A stretch of 40,218 nucleotides of DNA from the NCBI GenBank assembly GCA_027596195.1, contig JADGJG010000122.1, forward strand, positions 1 to 40,218. The letters run 5' to 3'. Numbering within the stretch: position 1 is the stretch's first letter; the number at the start of each line of letters is the position of its first letter. Made by a program: the position numbers and the translations under genes. The notes under the pieces are model-generated. The model did no database searches. It was not told the origin of the DNA and saw only the letters and a list, made by a program, of their open reading frames with translations. This DNA comes from Podochytrium sp. JEL0797 (lineage: Eukaryota; Chytridiomycota; Chytridiomycetes; Chytridiales; Chytriomycetaceae). Of this stretch, positions 23,198-34,368 are shown in pieces.

Positions 23198-26100
23198 CAT
23201 CCGCGTAAAACCTGTTAAAATTCACGAACAACAGCAACGCCTCCAAACTCGCATAATCCTTCCCACCAAACCCTCCCCCTCTCCCACTCCCACCAACCCC
23301 ACCATCCAAATCCTTCATCCTCCTCACAACCTTGACAAAAATGGACACCTTCTCCCTCACCCGCCGCACCTCCTCCTCCACCCCTTCCCCTCCACCACCC
23401 CCCTCCCCAATCCTCCCACAAACCCCGCGAATCCCTTCCAAAACTTGCACCAACACATCCATAATCGGTTTCTGCTCCCGCTTCAAAAGCAGGTACCACC
23501 CAATCTGATCCAACATCATTACATGCGCGTGTTTGAGAGACTTGAGGTCCGAGATGCGGTACAACGACCCCCCACCCCCCGTCACGGCTTCCTCGCGTCT
23601 CGATCCATTCTTGAACGGCATGGAAACCTGCGCGGTTTCGAAAGCTGATAACGAGGTTTTGAAGCGATGCCATGGGGATACCCCGACTTCGTGAAAGTAT
23701 TGCAAAAGGCTTGAGATGAAGGCGATGGATTCCATGCGGAATCGGGTGATAAGGATTTTTGTTGAGTTGGCGTTCGAGTTGGTTCGTGCGGTTTGACCAA
23801 ACGAGGACGCGTTGATCCCGTGAAGGGCTGGGAGACACAGTTTGACTTTGACTAGCAGAGAAAAGAAGGATTCATACTTCCTCAGCGATTCGGGAGTAAG
23901 GAGGTACGTAAAAGGCGGTTTGGCAAAGTACCGCAACGAAACAGTTGCGGGGGCCCTCGCACCATGTCGAGTAGAAGAAGGAGGCGACGGGGTTCGCGTG
24001 AGTTTGAGTTTGGAGTCCGGTTTGGCGAGTTCACCACACACACTTCCAGAGCTCCCAAATCGTCTCACAGAGTCCCAGTATTGTGCGTGGTGGGGCTGGC
24101 TCTGGGCGAGGACGAGGTCAATGAATTCCGCGTCGTTGAGGAAGAAGGCGTTCCCGAGAAGGTTTAGTTCCTCTTTCAGTTTGAGGTCGCGAATGAGGAC
24201 GAGGAGTGTCTGGGGGTATGAAAAAAAATGAATGTCAGAGATCATTGAGAAGGAGGGAAAAGAAGGATACCTCTTGAGAAATCACATCGCATCGCGAATA
24301 GACTGCCTTGAATAGAGTCATTTCCAGAATCACATCCAACGAAGTCGCGTCCATCACAACCGAAGTGGGGTCGAGCCTCGTGATTGTGCCCGCGAGTTTG
24401 AGGGAGGGCGTTGGGCACAGGTATTCCACGATTCCGTGGCAGCTGCACGTTTTCGTTGCTTGCACAGCCACACTCTTCACAGCCAAGCCCTTCATGTTGG
24501 CAAGTATTTTGGCTTCAGTCTCGTCAGGTATATGTGTGGGAACGAGCTCCAACGTCTCGGGTTCCTCCTGAATTCCCGGACCTTCCGCCGGAGAAATCTG
24601 CCTGAACCTCGCATGAACAGAAGCACCAACCTGCTCCTCAACCGATTCACTTGAAGACGCCGAAGGCTCCGATTCCGTTGACGAAGCAACCAACAGGTCA
24701 GCTAGTTCGAGGCCAGACGCACCCCCAACATCCACAGATTCGACCTCCTCACCACCAGCCCCACCACCACTCTCATCCACAAAATCCAATGCCGACACAA
24801 AGGATTCCTCAAACGACGTGTCCTCATGAAAATCGACAGACACCTCCTTCTCAGAACCGACAGTCACCTCCTTGTGAGTATTCACGAACACCTCCTTATG
24901 AGAATCCACCGACACCTCCTGTAAAACAACCACCTCCGGTACATCCTCCCCACCCCCCTCTTCCCTCACCTCCAAAAACACATCATCATTCAACAAAACC
25001 CCCCGCCTCAACTCCGCCAACTCCCCCCTCTTCAAAGCCCACTCCGCCAACATTGCCCTCTCCTCCAACTCCTTCATCCGCTTCTCATGCTCCACTTCCA
25101 TCTCACGCGCAAGCGCCGCTTCCTCTTCCACAACACGAGCGCGTCGCAGAACCTCGAGATGGAGCAACGCTTCGGATTCTTGGAGTTCCTCGAGTTCTCG
25201 TTGCGTTCGAAAGTCGGCGAGTTGGGTGAGGAAGGTTTCGACTTGAGCGCGCCAGTTGGATTTTTTGGAGGTCAGTTTGGGGTTTGGTTTTGGTTTGAAT
25301 GCGCGTTCGTTCTGGTATGGGGGGACCACCAACGCAGGAAATCAGTTTTTGAAATGGGAAATAGGGGGGGGGGGGAGACGCACCCGATCGCGTTGCATTT
25401 GCAACAACTCGGACCGGCGTTCGGCAATCTGAGACTCTTGCCGCTCTTTGAGAGTCGATTCGCGATTTAGGAGCTCGCTCCAGTAGGATTTGACGTGTTC
25501 CGTGATGGACTTGCGATACCTGACATGAAAGAATTCAGCATTGGGAGGACCAAGGGAGGTGGAAGGTATCGCTTACAGCGCGACTTCACTCGAATGTACC
25601 ACAATCGACAACTGCATCTTTCGATAATTCTCCACGACAAACAGTTGATGGTTTGGGTTGAAAGTTTGCAGGAGTTGAAGGCAGAATCCGGAATGCAAAG
25701 CAGCATCAATCAGTTCTCGGTGAATAAAAGACGGCATGATTTTGGGGTCCTTTGCGAGAGCGATATTCTTCAGTCCCGATAATCAAAGTGGGGGTTGTTT
25801 GGCCCACACACCTGAATCTGAGTCATCGCCAGCGACACGTCCAGAAACGACGCCACAGGCGACAAGTATTCGTCAAACATGCCACCCCCAGGTTCCACCG
25901 CACCACACCCCGCGTTTTGAATCCCCACCAGTGCCGCCAACACATCCACCAACGGTCCACACACGCGCTTGAACAGAGACACGAGAATCTCGCGCAACAC
26001 GGCTTCGCGTGAGTTTCCGGGAAAACATTGGTTCTCCAGCGCAACCAACATGCAGTAGATTCGCGACAACAGTTCTCCACTCGAAGGTAAGCGTGCATTC

Positions 26101-27021
26101 AACGAGAATGGGGGAAGTGTCGCGGCGTTTGGGAGGGTATCATCGGTCGTGATGGCGCATCCGCAAATTTCGGCCAACGATTCGAGAAAGTATCCAAGCG
26201 GTTCGATGGTTTGTAATACGTTCCAGAAACCCATATTTCGATCGGTTGCAAAAGAATCGGTGATGGACATAACAGAGGCGCGAATGAGGGATAGAAATGA
26301 ACGCAGGCCGTCGTAAAAAATCAATTCGGTGGGGTTGACGCTGGGTTGTTATCGAAATGAGAAAGTTTGTAGTCGTATTCGCGGGGAAAGAAGAACGCAC
26401 AGTTCGTAGGACGGGAACGAGGTTGTGAAGAATTCCAAGCGGGAAAAGTGAGTGCCAACGGCGGCGAAACGAGCCATGATTCTAAAAGCGGTGCATTAGG
26501 TTTATAAGAGAAACGAAAGGGAGAATACCTTTCAATTGTAGTATGCGAAGTGGCCTCGATTCTCAAATCGGGGCGCGACGGAACCCGAAAGGCCATACTT
26601 GGCTTGTCCAGTTTGAACAGGCTCGTTTCAATGCCCATGCACATATTCAAGGCGTGCTGGAGAGGATGCGTGTTGGGTTCTTATGATACTGTGGGTGGTG
26701 CAGCGTACCTTGACTAGTACTCGCTGGTCCATGAAGCTCTCCTCCTGGGCTGAGGAAAAGACGGTGCGGGCGTGTCTGTGCAAAGGGGTGAGATACAACG
26801 ACACGAGAGAGCACTGCGTACTTACTTGCGCATGGCAGCCTCGACCACGTTGGCGGGTGCCTCGGACAGCAGTTTGGCGCGCACGAGGACGGGTGCGGGT
26901 TGGGCCCAGCAGCCCGCAAAGTCCCACGAAGGAAGGAAGCGCAGAGAATTGTCCTGCGTGGAAGCAGGTGTCAGTTTGTTTCACGTGAGTTGCACGTAAG
27001 TTGAAGAACCTCGGATGGCAT
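23193..27021 (-). CDS. Gamma-tubulin complex component, GCP6-like
   Basis: Subunit of the gamma-tubulin ring complex that nucleates microtubules at the centrosome or basal body. Ten exons: 27021-27010, 26953-26826, 26775-26709, 26656-26529, 26481-26401, 26340-25812, 25767-25577, 25519-25384, 25311-24271, 24209-23193 (1109 aa). The N-terminal GRIP1-like half includes IMARFAAVGTHFSRLEFF and ELLSRIYCMLVALENQCF. A coiled coil (about residues 445-532, rich in EL/RR/EE) and an acidic Ser-rich linker follow. The C-terminal GRIP2-like half includes FRMESIAFISSLLQYFHEV and LKHAHVMMLDQIGWYLLLKREQ. The large central insertion is the feature of GCP6 (S. pombe Alp16) rather than GCP2-4; GCP5 is the alternative. 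The first exon is only 12 nt (MPSE), with a weak GTTCTT donor chosen for phase. One intron is just 44 nt (25811-25768). Confidence 0.8.
24823..24918 (-). repeat. Four tandem 8-residue repeats in the GCP6-like linker
   Basis: Residues 556-587 read as four copies of E-V-x-V-x-x-x-[KE]: EVSVDSHK, EVFVNTHK, EVTVGSEK, EVSVDFHE. At DNA level it is a 24-bp unit repeated four times. Confidence 0.8.
25364..25375 (+). repeat. G12 homopolymer in a GCP6-like intron
   Basis: On the sense strand this is C12 immediately after the donor (GTGCGTCT then C12) of intron 25383-25312. Confidence 0.85.
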
Positions 27022-27383
27022 CGTTTTGGGCGGGTTTTGTTTTCGGACACCCTTTCTTGCACTTTCTTCACAGCATTCCGTTAACAGTTGATTAATAATG
27101 CATCCATTTGTTTATTCTTATTCCGCAATTAGCGTAAGCCCCGCTGTTGCCGCCGATCGACGACGACAGGGTTTCCGCTTTTTGGCAATGCCTGAGGAGC
27201 ACTTATCCACCTGTAAGAAATATTCCCCAGCTATGCCGTCGCCGTTGAACATAAGGGAGCCCGAGTGTGTCGGCGGGGAACTGTGGCCCATGCCGTAGCG
27301 TTTTGGCGGCCAAGGCAAAGAGTTTTTTTTTTTTTTTTTGGAATCCCAGTCGTCTTTCTTTCACCACCCACACACTCTCCACC
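27022..27383. promoter_or_regulatory. Divergent promoter between GCP6-like and Bud20 genes
   Basis: 362 bp. Both strands carry an open frame of about 66 codons, neither recognisable. A T17 run lies at 27323-27339, 44 bp before the Bud20 start. CCCCGC at 27139-27144 can pair with GCGGGG at 27273-27278. The simplest reading is a shared promoter with a poly(dA:dT) element. Confidence 0.45.
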
Positions 27384-27937
27384 ATGACCCGAATGCGCAG
27401 AAAGAAGAACCCGCACAACATCAGAGATGTTAAGCGGGCCTCTCGTACGAGAGCCAGAACCAAGGACCTCGATCAGATCCAGGAAGAGATGGCAAAGGGA
27501 ACCCCCGTGTCTCACGAGATTGACCCCGAGCTGCCCGGCTTGGGCCAGTTCTTTTGTCCCCATGTGAGTTCTACAACTCGCCTCTGTCTCATGAGCTCGT
27601 GTGCGCTTGTTTGAGTGTCCGTGTGGCCCTTTCGAGACACGATCACGACTCGAAATGAGAATGAGAGTTTGCAATCGAAAGCAACACAACTGATCCGCCT
27701 CCTCTCTAGTGCGCCAAGTACTTTGTCTCGCAAGCCGCACAAGATGTTCATTCCCAATCGAAACCACACAAGAAGCGAGTCAAGGTGCTCTTGACCCCGG
27801 CGTACACCCAGCGTGAGGCCGAGGCGGCAGTGGGACTCAAAACAGACAATACAAGGGGAAAGAAGCCTGCGGCGGCTGGAATGAACGTGGACGAGCCTGT
27901 TGTTCACGAGGGAATCTTTGCGAATTTGACTTCATGA
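27384..27937 (+). CDS. BUD20: Bud20/ZNF593-type zinc-finger protein (pre-60S ribosome export factor)
   Basis: Shuttling factor that binds pre-60S ribosomes and aids their nuclear export. Two exons, 27384-27563 and 27710-27937 (135 aa, matching ZNF593 at about 134). The N-terminus MTRMRRKKNPHNIRDVKR is highly basic. The acidic stretch LDQIQEEM and the family motif DPELPGLGQFFCPHCAKYF follow. The C2H2 finger is completed across the 146-nt intron (C-P-H | C, then VHSQSKPHKKRVK). The C-terminal tail is less conserved. It is preceded by a T17 tract and followed by AATAAA at 27979-27984. Confidence 0.94.
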
Positions 27938-27978
27938 TCAAATTCTTCGTTTTTAGTTATACTTTATGGCATCACCGG

Positions 27979-27984
27979 AATAAA
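27979..27984 (+). terminator. Poly(A) signal of the Bud20 gene
   Basis: AATAAA 41 nt after the stop codon; the next gene on the same strand starts 140 bp later. Confidence 0.5.
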
Positions 27985-28123
27985 CGAGCGTTGGTTTTAA
28001 TTGGAAGGTTAAGCGGGGAATTCTGCCGAATTTGAACCCCTTTGGACAATTTTTGGATTGTTCGACGCGATTGAAAAAATCAGAACAAACCTGTCCTCAA
28101 GCCACACTCGAGCCACACACAAA

Positions 28124-30831
28124 ATGAGTGACAACACTCCGTCCCCGGCCCCGACCCCAAAACCTCGCCCCGCGAGCTCGCCTGTGCCACTACCCAGTTT
28201 TTCCCTTGTTCCCCGCCTCCCCCTCTCCAAAATCACCCCAGCTCCACCACCCGCAATCACCACCACTACCTCATCCTCCACCCGCCCTTCCTCCCTCGTC
28301 GCTGTCGTAACCCCACCCCAAAGCGCCACCGCCGCCGCCGGAATCTTCAACTTCAACACCGCCCTCTCGGGCCCTTCCTCGTCCTTCAGACGCCGCCCAA
28401 CCTCCACCGCGTCCTCCTTCCACCACATCCTCGGCGCGTCGCCCCTCACACTCACGACCAACAGCCCCACCGTCGACGCGGCACACCATCGCATGCTTAC
28501 CCCAACAACGCCATCTACACCCACCGTTGGGATCACGCAGCCGAGTTTCAATGACGATGATACGGAAAAGGTGGATGGGGCGGAGGCGGCTATTGTGGTG
28601 CCTGCGCGGGTGTTGATGGTGAGGGAGCTGGGGAGAACGTTTGGGCCAGAGGAGACGGCGGTTAAGTCGATTGAGGCGAGAGTTAATGAGAGGAGGTTGA
28701 TGATGGTGGAAGAAGGTGAATATTCTAGGGGCGGGGGCGTTTTTGATTTATTTTACTCACTCATTGCACCCCAACCCACGCGATTTTTGTACCAACCATG
28801 CAGTTGTTCATCGACTCAGAGATCCAGTGACGGGATTGGAAATCAAAGACCGAACCAAAATGTTTCAAGTCTACAAAAACTCCTTCACAGGTTTGTGCCC
28901 CCCCACTCTGCCCTCCCTCAAACCCTCCATCTCACAAGAAAACTCCAGGAGTAATGCTCATCGACTGGCTCATCCCCAACTGCAAACTCTGCGGCCGCCC
29001 CGACGCGCACCGCATCGCCCAAACCCTCATGGACTACTCCTACATCATCCCCGTGGACCAAGACTTTAAATTCAAGGAAGCCCAAATCTACATTTTCCAA
29101 ACCTCGTTTCTGTGGCCCACGGTCCCCTGGCAAAATTTGGGGCAGGATTACTTTATTTTTCTGATTAAACGCACGCAGAGGAAAGAGAAGGGGCAGCAGT
29201 TGACGGTGGTGGAGGAGCAGAGGTTGGAGAGGTTGATGGTGAAGTTTAAGAAGACGAGGGATGAGATTGCGAAGGCGGTGAAGGCGCAGGCAGAGTTGAG
29301 TATTTGGGTGGGTTTGGGAAGAACTCCTTTCCTCACACACATACACACACGCACACGCACACACAAAATCCACAGATTCACAGAAACGCTGAACAAAAAC
29401 GACAAGAAAATCTTTTTGTTGCAGGAGCATGCGTTTTGGAAGTATCAGCGCCCGTTGTTGCAAACAGCAGTGAGTTTTGAGCTTCCTTTCTTGAATGAAA
29501 CGCTTCACTGATATTCCCCGCCACATTCGCTTCCAACAGAACACTCCGTCACCGACCATGAAGGACGATAGCACGATGCGCGTTCGCACGTTTGAAGAGT
29601 ATCTGGTGAGTCTCAATCCCACCCAATTTTTATCGCGATCCTTCTCACCCATTTCACTCTTCTCACCAAAAAAGACCCAACTAAGCGATGATAAAATACT
29701 CGCCTACGTGGAAAAGAAGGTGGCCCAGCTGCAAGCCGCAAATCACATGAAACGAAGCGTGGTTTCGATGGCTTCGAAAACGTACACTATTTCCAGTTTC
29801 TTCTCCAACACTCTCTCGTCCTTCTTTCTAATCACTTTTTTTGATTCTATGCTCAGGATCATCGATCATACGGTTTTGTTCCAAATCGTGGATCCGTTTG
29901 TTGAAGCTAACGCCAGCAACCCATTCGTATGCGATGACACGAAGTTATGGGACTCTGCAAAGTAAAACAAACCCCCTTTCACCAACAAAAACTAAACAAC
30001 ACCCCATCCAGAACAACACCCACTCCAGCAGACCTCAAACTCTGGCGCCACCACATCACGAACCTCCTCGCGGACCCGCTCGGCGTCTCCTTCTTCCACA
30101 CCTACCTCTTCTCCCAAGACGACTCCACCGCCCCTCTCGACCTCCACCTCCGCATCCGCGCCCTCGATACAATCTCCAGCTACACCGACTACGTGACCGA
30201 ATCCATCCACATCTTCAACGAATTCATCCCCCTCGGAAGCCCACGAGAAGTCACCCTCACATTCGGAATCCGAAGCCGCCTCGTGGCCAACTTCACAATC
30301 CTCCAAAGCCAGATGCAATTCCTCGAGTCCCTCGACGCTCCCACCGCCGCTGCATCCACCGCATTCCCGACAATCAGTCTCTTCAACGGCGCAGGGACAG
30401 GAACACTCTCGACAGCCAACCTCGCTGCCATATCTGCCCCGCCTCCACCCGCGCCAACCACCGGCGGAACGAGTCCAATGCCGACACGCTCCAAACTCCC
30501 CACGTCCGTCAACAACCTCAACTCGAGTATGGGCACGCTGCAGCGCATGACAGAGGGCGGCTCCCGCACTCCAGCAGTCCTCGCGAACCAATACCACGAG
30601 CTCCAAAGCCGCAAGAAAACGATCGGAGCGGGTACGGGTGGGGGGTACAATGCGGCAGGAGATGTGACGACGAGTGCGGCGTTGGAGCCGGAGAGGTTGG
30701 TTGGGTGGAGACTCGCGCATGATATTTTTTCGGGGGCAGATCAGCATTTGGTGGTTTCGATGCAGAGGGATTCGTTTGCAGAGTTTTGGGCAAGTTCAGA
30801 GATGAGGGAGTTGGTGGAGAAGGTGTTGTGA
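28124..30831 (+). CDS. R7-like RGS protein: DEP, helical extension, GGL and split RGS domain
   Basis: Eight exons: 28124-28715, 28804-28890, 28949-29299, 29384-29469, 29540-29605, 29675-29781, 29857-29961, 30012-30831 (737 aa). Residues 1-197 are Pro/Ser/Thr-rich and probably disordered. A DEP domain starts near 198 (TGVMLIDWLIPN, LMDYSYIIPVDQD). The R7-type helical extension follows (FQTSFLWPTVPW, DYFIFLIKR, QEHAFWKYQRP). A GGL-like region (about 388-465) has YVEKKVAQLQAANHMKRSVVSMA and ends NPFVCDDTKLWD. The RGS box begins ITNLLADPLGVSFFHTYLF and ends HLVVSMQRDSFAEFW. In animals such proteins pair with Gbeta5 and speed GTP hydrolysis by Gi/o alpha subunits. Here the usual ENLxFW segment is not recognisable and about 120 low-complexity residues interrupt the box, so GAP activity is uncertain. 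Confidence 0.85.
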
Positions 30832-31399
30832 TGTGCAATGGAAAGTGAGGGGAAATACGGGGTTTTTTTTAATGGTGTTTTTTATTTAAATTTACCCACT
30901 GAGGGAATTGATGGCTTATGGCATTCATATCCATGGAGAGCATCTAGGTCAGCCTTGAGCTGATTGTACCGCTTTTTTGATCGTCGTATTTTTCCGTCGC
31001 AAACCATCGTTGCTTCCGTACCCTCCCCGTATGTCGAAACGGGCTGATTCCGGAGTGTATGTACCTTGTGGACAAGACTCAATATACTGACTACCGAATG
31101 TATACAAATTTAAAGAGTGGTGATACTGGGAGCTGTTGTTTTCTTTGGGTGTGGAATAAAATCATTTATGCCTGTGCGAGCTTGCATGGGCAATCCTCAT
31201 CACCTCCTCCACAATCCCCTGGTCTCCCCATTATCAATGAGGGAATGTGGAAACGAATCCAGATCTCGGAAGAGGGATTTCAAAGTGGGAAAACGCGCCA
31301 AATTCATCGTTTGCCTCCATTTTTGAGTTCAAATTATACCGGATCACGCGGTTCTATTTTTTCGATAATACTGAATGATTCAAAAAATTCCAAACTAGT
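30832..31399. other. Gap of 568 bp between convergent RGS and OPT genes
   Basis: Contains a T8 run at 30863-30870, scattered A/T-rich sequence and two weak overlapping frames: 66 codons on - at 30882-31082 and 114 codons on + at 31059-31403. Neither has a recognisable motif and the + one runs into the OPT coding sequence. No gene is called. Confidence 0.5.
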
Positions 31400-34215
31400 T
31401 TAAAATGACAAAGTCGCGTTCGGACCAGGTCCACCAGGGCCCCCCGGACCGCCTGGACCGCCTGGACCGCCTGGACCGCCTGGACCACCAGGCCCAAACG
31501 CAGCCATCCCAAACGTCTGACAAACAGGAAGATCCAACCCTGGGTTGTAATTCGGGCCCGCTTCCACCATATGCTCAATGCAAGTCATAAAATACCACGG
31601 CGAACACATCTCCATATCCACCCGATTGAGAGAATAAAACGGCATCATGCTCCCCTGCATCCTCACAGCAAAAAACAACACCATCAACGCGATCCCAGAC
31701 CCCGTATCAAACGCCGCCGACATGAGATACGCGTAACGACTCCACCACGCGAAATTGCATCGCTTGATGACCACGTTCACGAGGAACGCGACCATGAGCG
31801 GGGTCAAGAGGTTCGAGTGGAGGTTTCCGATCGAGTCCGGCATCGTGAAGAGGATGGGGATGTTGACAAGGTACCAGAAGTCGCCCCAGCCGAGGTGGTG
31901 GAAGATCCAGGGAAAGATGGGGAGAATGGCACCGATGCCGAAGCAGTAGAGGAGTGGTTGGTAGGGGCTTTCGGGGCCAAAAAAGCGGGCGGGGCCGATG
32001 GCACCTTGAATAAGAAGGTGTTAGAGTTCTTAGTGAGGGGGTGAAGAGCGGACGAGTAACAGACATACCCCAAATCGCCCCCGAAGTCAAAAAGGTGTGA
32101 TACGCCGCGGCATTCCAGCCTTCAAGGCCACCGAGAATCTTTTCGCCAAGAATCACCATAATAAACTCTGCCGTAACAACACTGATTGTTGAAGTGAGCA
32201 GCGACGCAAGCATTTGGACAAGGAAAATGTCTCTTGGCGGGATTTTGAGGTAATGGCTGAATTTGAGGTCCTGAAGCAGGTTGAGGCCTTGCGTAAGAGA
32301 CATGTAGGTCATGGACTTGAACGTGATGACAGAAACCAAGTTTTCAGGCCAAATGTAGCCTGTATTTTTCAAGCGAATTAGTATCATCCCAAGGGAAGAC
32401 GCACAACCATACACATACCCGCAACAAGCTCGGCAATAACATTGATGGTAATCGACATTCCAGAAATGGCTTGCAAGATTCCAAGCGGAAGCAGGAACAC
32501 GAACGTGAGCCCAGTGGACAAAATCACGCCCCACCATTCGAGGTTGAAACCACCCCATTGGCACACCGAGAAAGCCAACACGGTATTGACCACGAGAATA
32601 ATATGGTACCAAGAGTCTGGAACTTCCGGGTAAATATCCATCAACTGCGCGTGAATGTCGTTCGCGTCCAAATCGCGCGTGGCAGTCTGGAAACGGTAGT
32701 AGATGTCCTTGCCGTACCATAGCGCAATGTGGACGAGAGCCGAAGTAACAGTGAGGAACTTGGACGCGTAGTTGACAGCAAGGAGGGTCGTCATTCGAAT
32801 GGGCTTGATGGAATCGTACACGTGCATGTTGAGGGTGGTGTTTGTGGCCGGGTCCAACAGACTTGCGATGGGGATGGGCATACCCGAGTTGGTGAATAGG
32901 TCGTACGAGTTCAACGCGTAGCCGAGTGGGAATTCGCCGGTTCCGTTGGGTCCAAACATTGGGTTTGTTCCGAGCATGGAGTCGGCACCGAATGCGTTTG
33001 TTGCCCACAGCGCTGGAGTGATGATCCAAACAAAGAGCCATACTGGAATGGAGAAAATGTTAATCTTTGTGCTGCAGAAAAGATGCCGGTAAAAAGAAAT
33101 ACTCACGGCCGATAACGTTGTTGAAGAGCGCCCAAATGGGCGAAGTGATCGGCGAGCTCCCAGCAATCAGCGACCAGTCGAAAGTAAACGACAAAAACCC
33201 AACCCCCTGAGCAGCAGAACCAAACAACTTCAACTTGCTGCTGTCCGTGGGAATCAAACAGAGAACCGAAACGGCCGTGAAGATGGGAGCAATGAACGAG
33301 GGAACAAATTGCCAGACAAACATGAGTCCAGCCGCGATCCAAAAGAACTTCATGCGCGACAGGCGGAACTGTGGAGCACCGTTTGGACGAAGATGTGCCT
33401 CGGAACTTTTCTCGTCGTGGACGAGCGTGCCGATGGAGGATGGAGACGACTCGTGGAAGGAATTGAGGAACGCGATGAAGGAGAGGTTTTGGGGCCACAA
33501 CATGGCGGCTGGACGGACCAAGTACTTGCGGAAAAAGCCGGCCAGGCCATAGCCTATTGAGAAAGAGATAGTTTGTTAGCGGAGAAAAAATAACGTCGAA
33601 CGGAATACCATAAAACTGGGTGACCCATCCAAACGCGATGCACCAAAGAGGATTGAGATGCTGCTTCAAGATGTACTTTTGGCTAATAATGTTGGCAACG
33701 GCGTATTCTGGAGTGGATGCGGACGAGGCGAAAATAAAGATGAGCGCGTGTTCCTTGATGGAGAACGGGCCTGGATTGAGCGTAAACGTTGGCGGGTAGA
33801 TGGCTTTGGAGAATGGAACTCTCGGTAACGTGAATGTTCTGATGGGAAGCGTCTTGGCCATGAGAACTCCAAGCGGATAGCTGAGGAAGATGATAAACAC
33901 GGGATTGAACGAGAAGGCGTTGGTTCGGAAACTGAAGGTTGTGTTGACCACCGTCAAGATGATATTGACCAGGATTCCAAGAACAAGGACTCTAATGCGC
34001 CCAATTCGTGAGATGCGGCACTTTCAATGAATTCAAAGTTGATTGGGGGCTCACCTGAACGTCAAGGACGGCAGAGACGGGTTGTCGTGGCGAGGGACGA
34101 CGCTGTCGACAATGTTGTATACATCAAACATGTCGTCCTCTTCCTCGGTGGAGTAGCCGTCATCGCCTTGTTCGCCGTCGACGAAGCCGGATCCGCGCGC
34201 CATCTCGGGTTTCAT
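31400..34215 (-). CDS. Oligopeptide transporter, OPT family
   Basis: Proton-coupled importer of small peptides (or peptide-like ligands such as glutathione) in the plasma membrane. Exons 34215-34055, 33991-33609, 33553-33117, 33064-32419, 32359-32069 and 32004-31400 (840 aa). The acidic cytosolic N-terminus is followed by many hydrophobic spans. Family motifs: NPGPFSIKEHALIFIFAS, the YGLAGFFRKYLVRPAAMLWPQNL segment, SGMSITINVIAELVAG, FKSMTYMSLTQGLNLLQDLKFSHYLKIPPR, AIWGAIGPARFFG and WWSRYAYLMSAAFDTG. The fourth exon needs a weak GTTATC donor (52-nt intron) to keep frame without a stop. The C-terminus carries an unusual GGP repeat. Start 34215 is the first in-frame ATG after a stop. Confidence 0.95.
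31422..31493 (-). repeat. Gly-Gly-Pro repeat at the OPT C-terminus
   Basis: A 9-bp unit (GGACCGCCT on +) is tandemly repeated about four times within a run of roughly seven GGP triplets, just before the terminal PNATLSF. Confidence 0.85.
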
Positions 34216-34368
34216 TGCAGGGATTTCGAGGTGTTTTCCAAACTCATACTCCTTTCGCAGATCGCGGAGTTAAGTACACACCCAAATGGGCGAATGGGTC
34301 AATGGGACCCAGATGTGCACCAGATGGGGTCGATGGCTGATTTCGATTGGGAGAAAATGAAATTTTAA

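Noticed and set aside
29841..30722. 293-codon + strand ORF overlapping the last RGS exons
   Set aside because: Out of frame with the RGS exon and almost entirely Pro/Arg/His; the RGS frame contains the domain motifs.
31707..33041. 444-codon minus-strand ORF across the OPT gene
   Set aside because: It is in another frame, runs through OPT introns and lacks membrane segments; the spliced OPT frames explain the region.
33080..33116. Strong GTGAGT donor in OPT exon 3 as the splice site
   Set aside because: Every acceptor tested with it leads to a stop or the wrong frame; the GTTATC donor 10 nt earlier gives a 52-nt intron and continuous membrane sequence.
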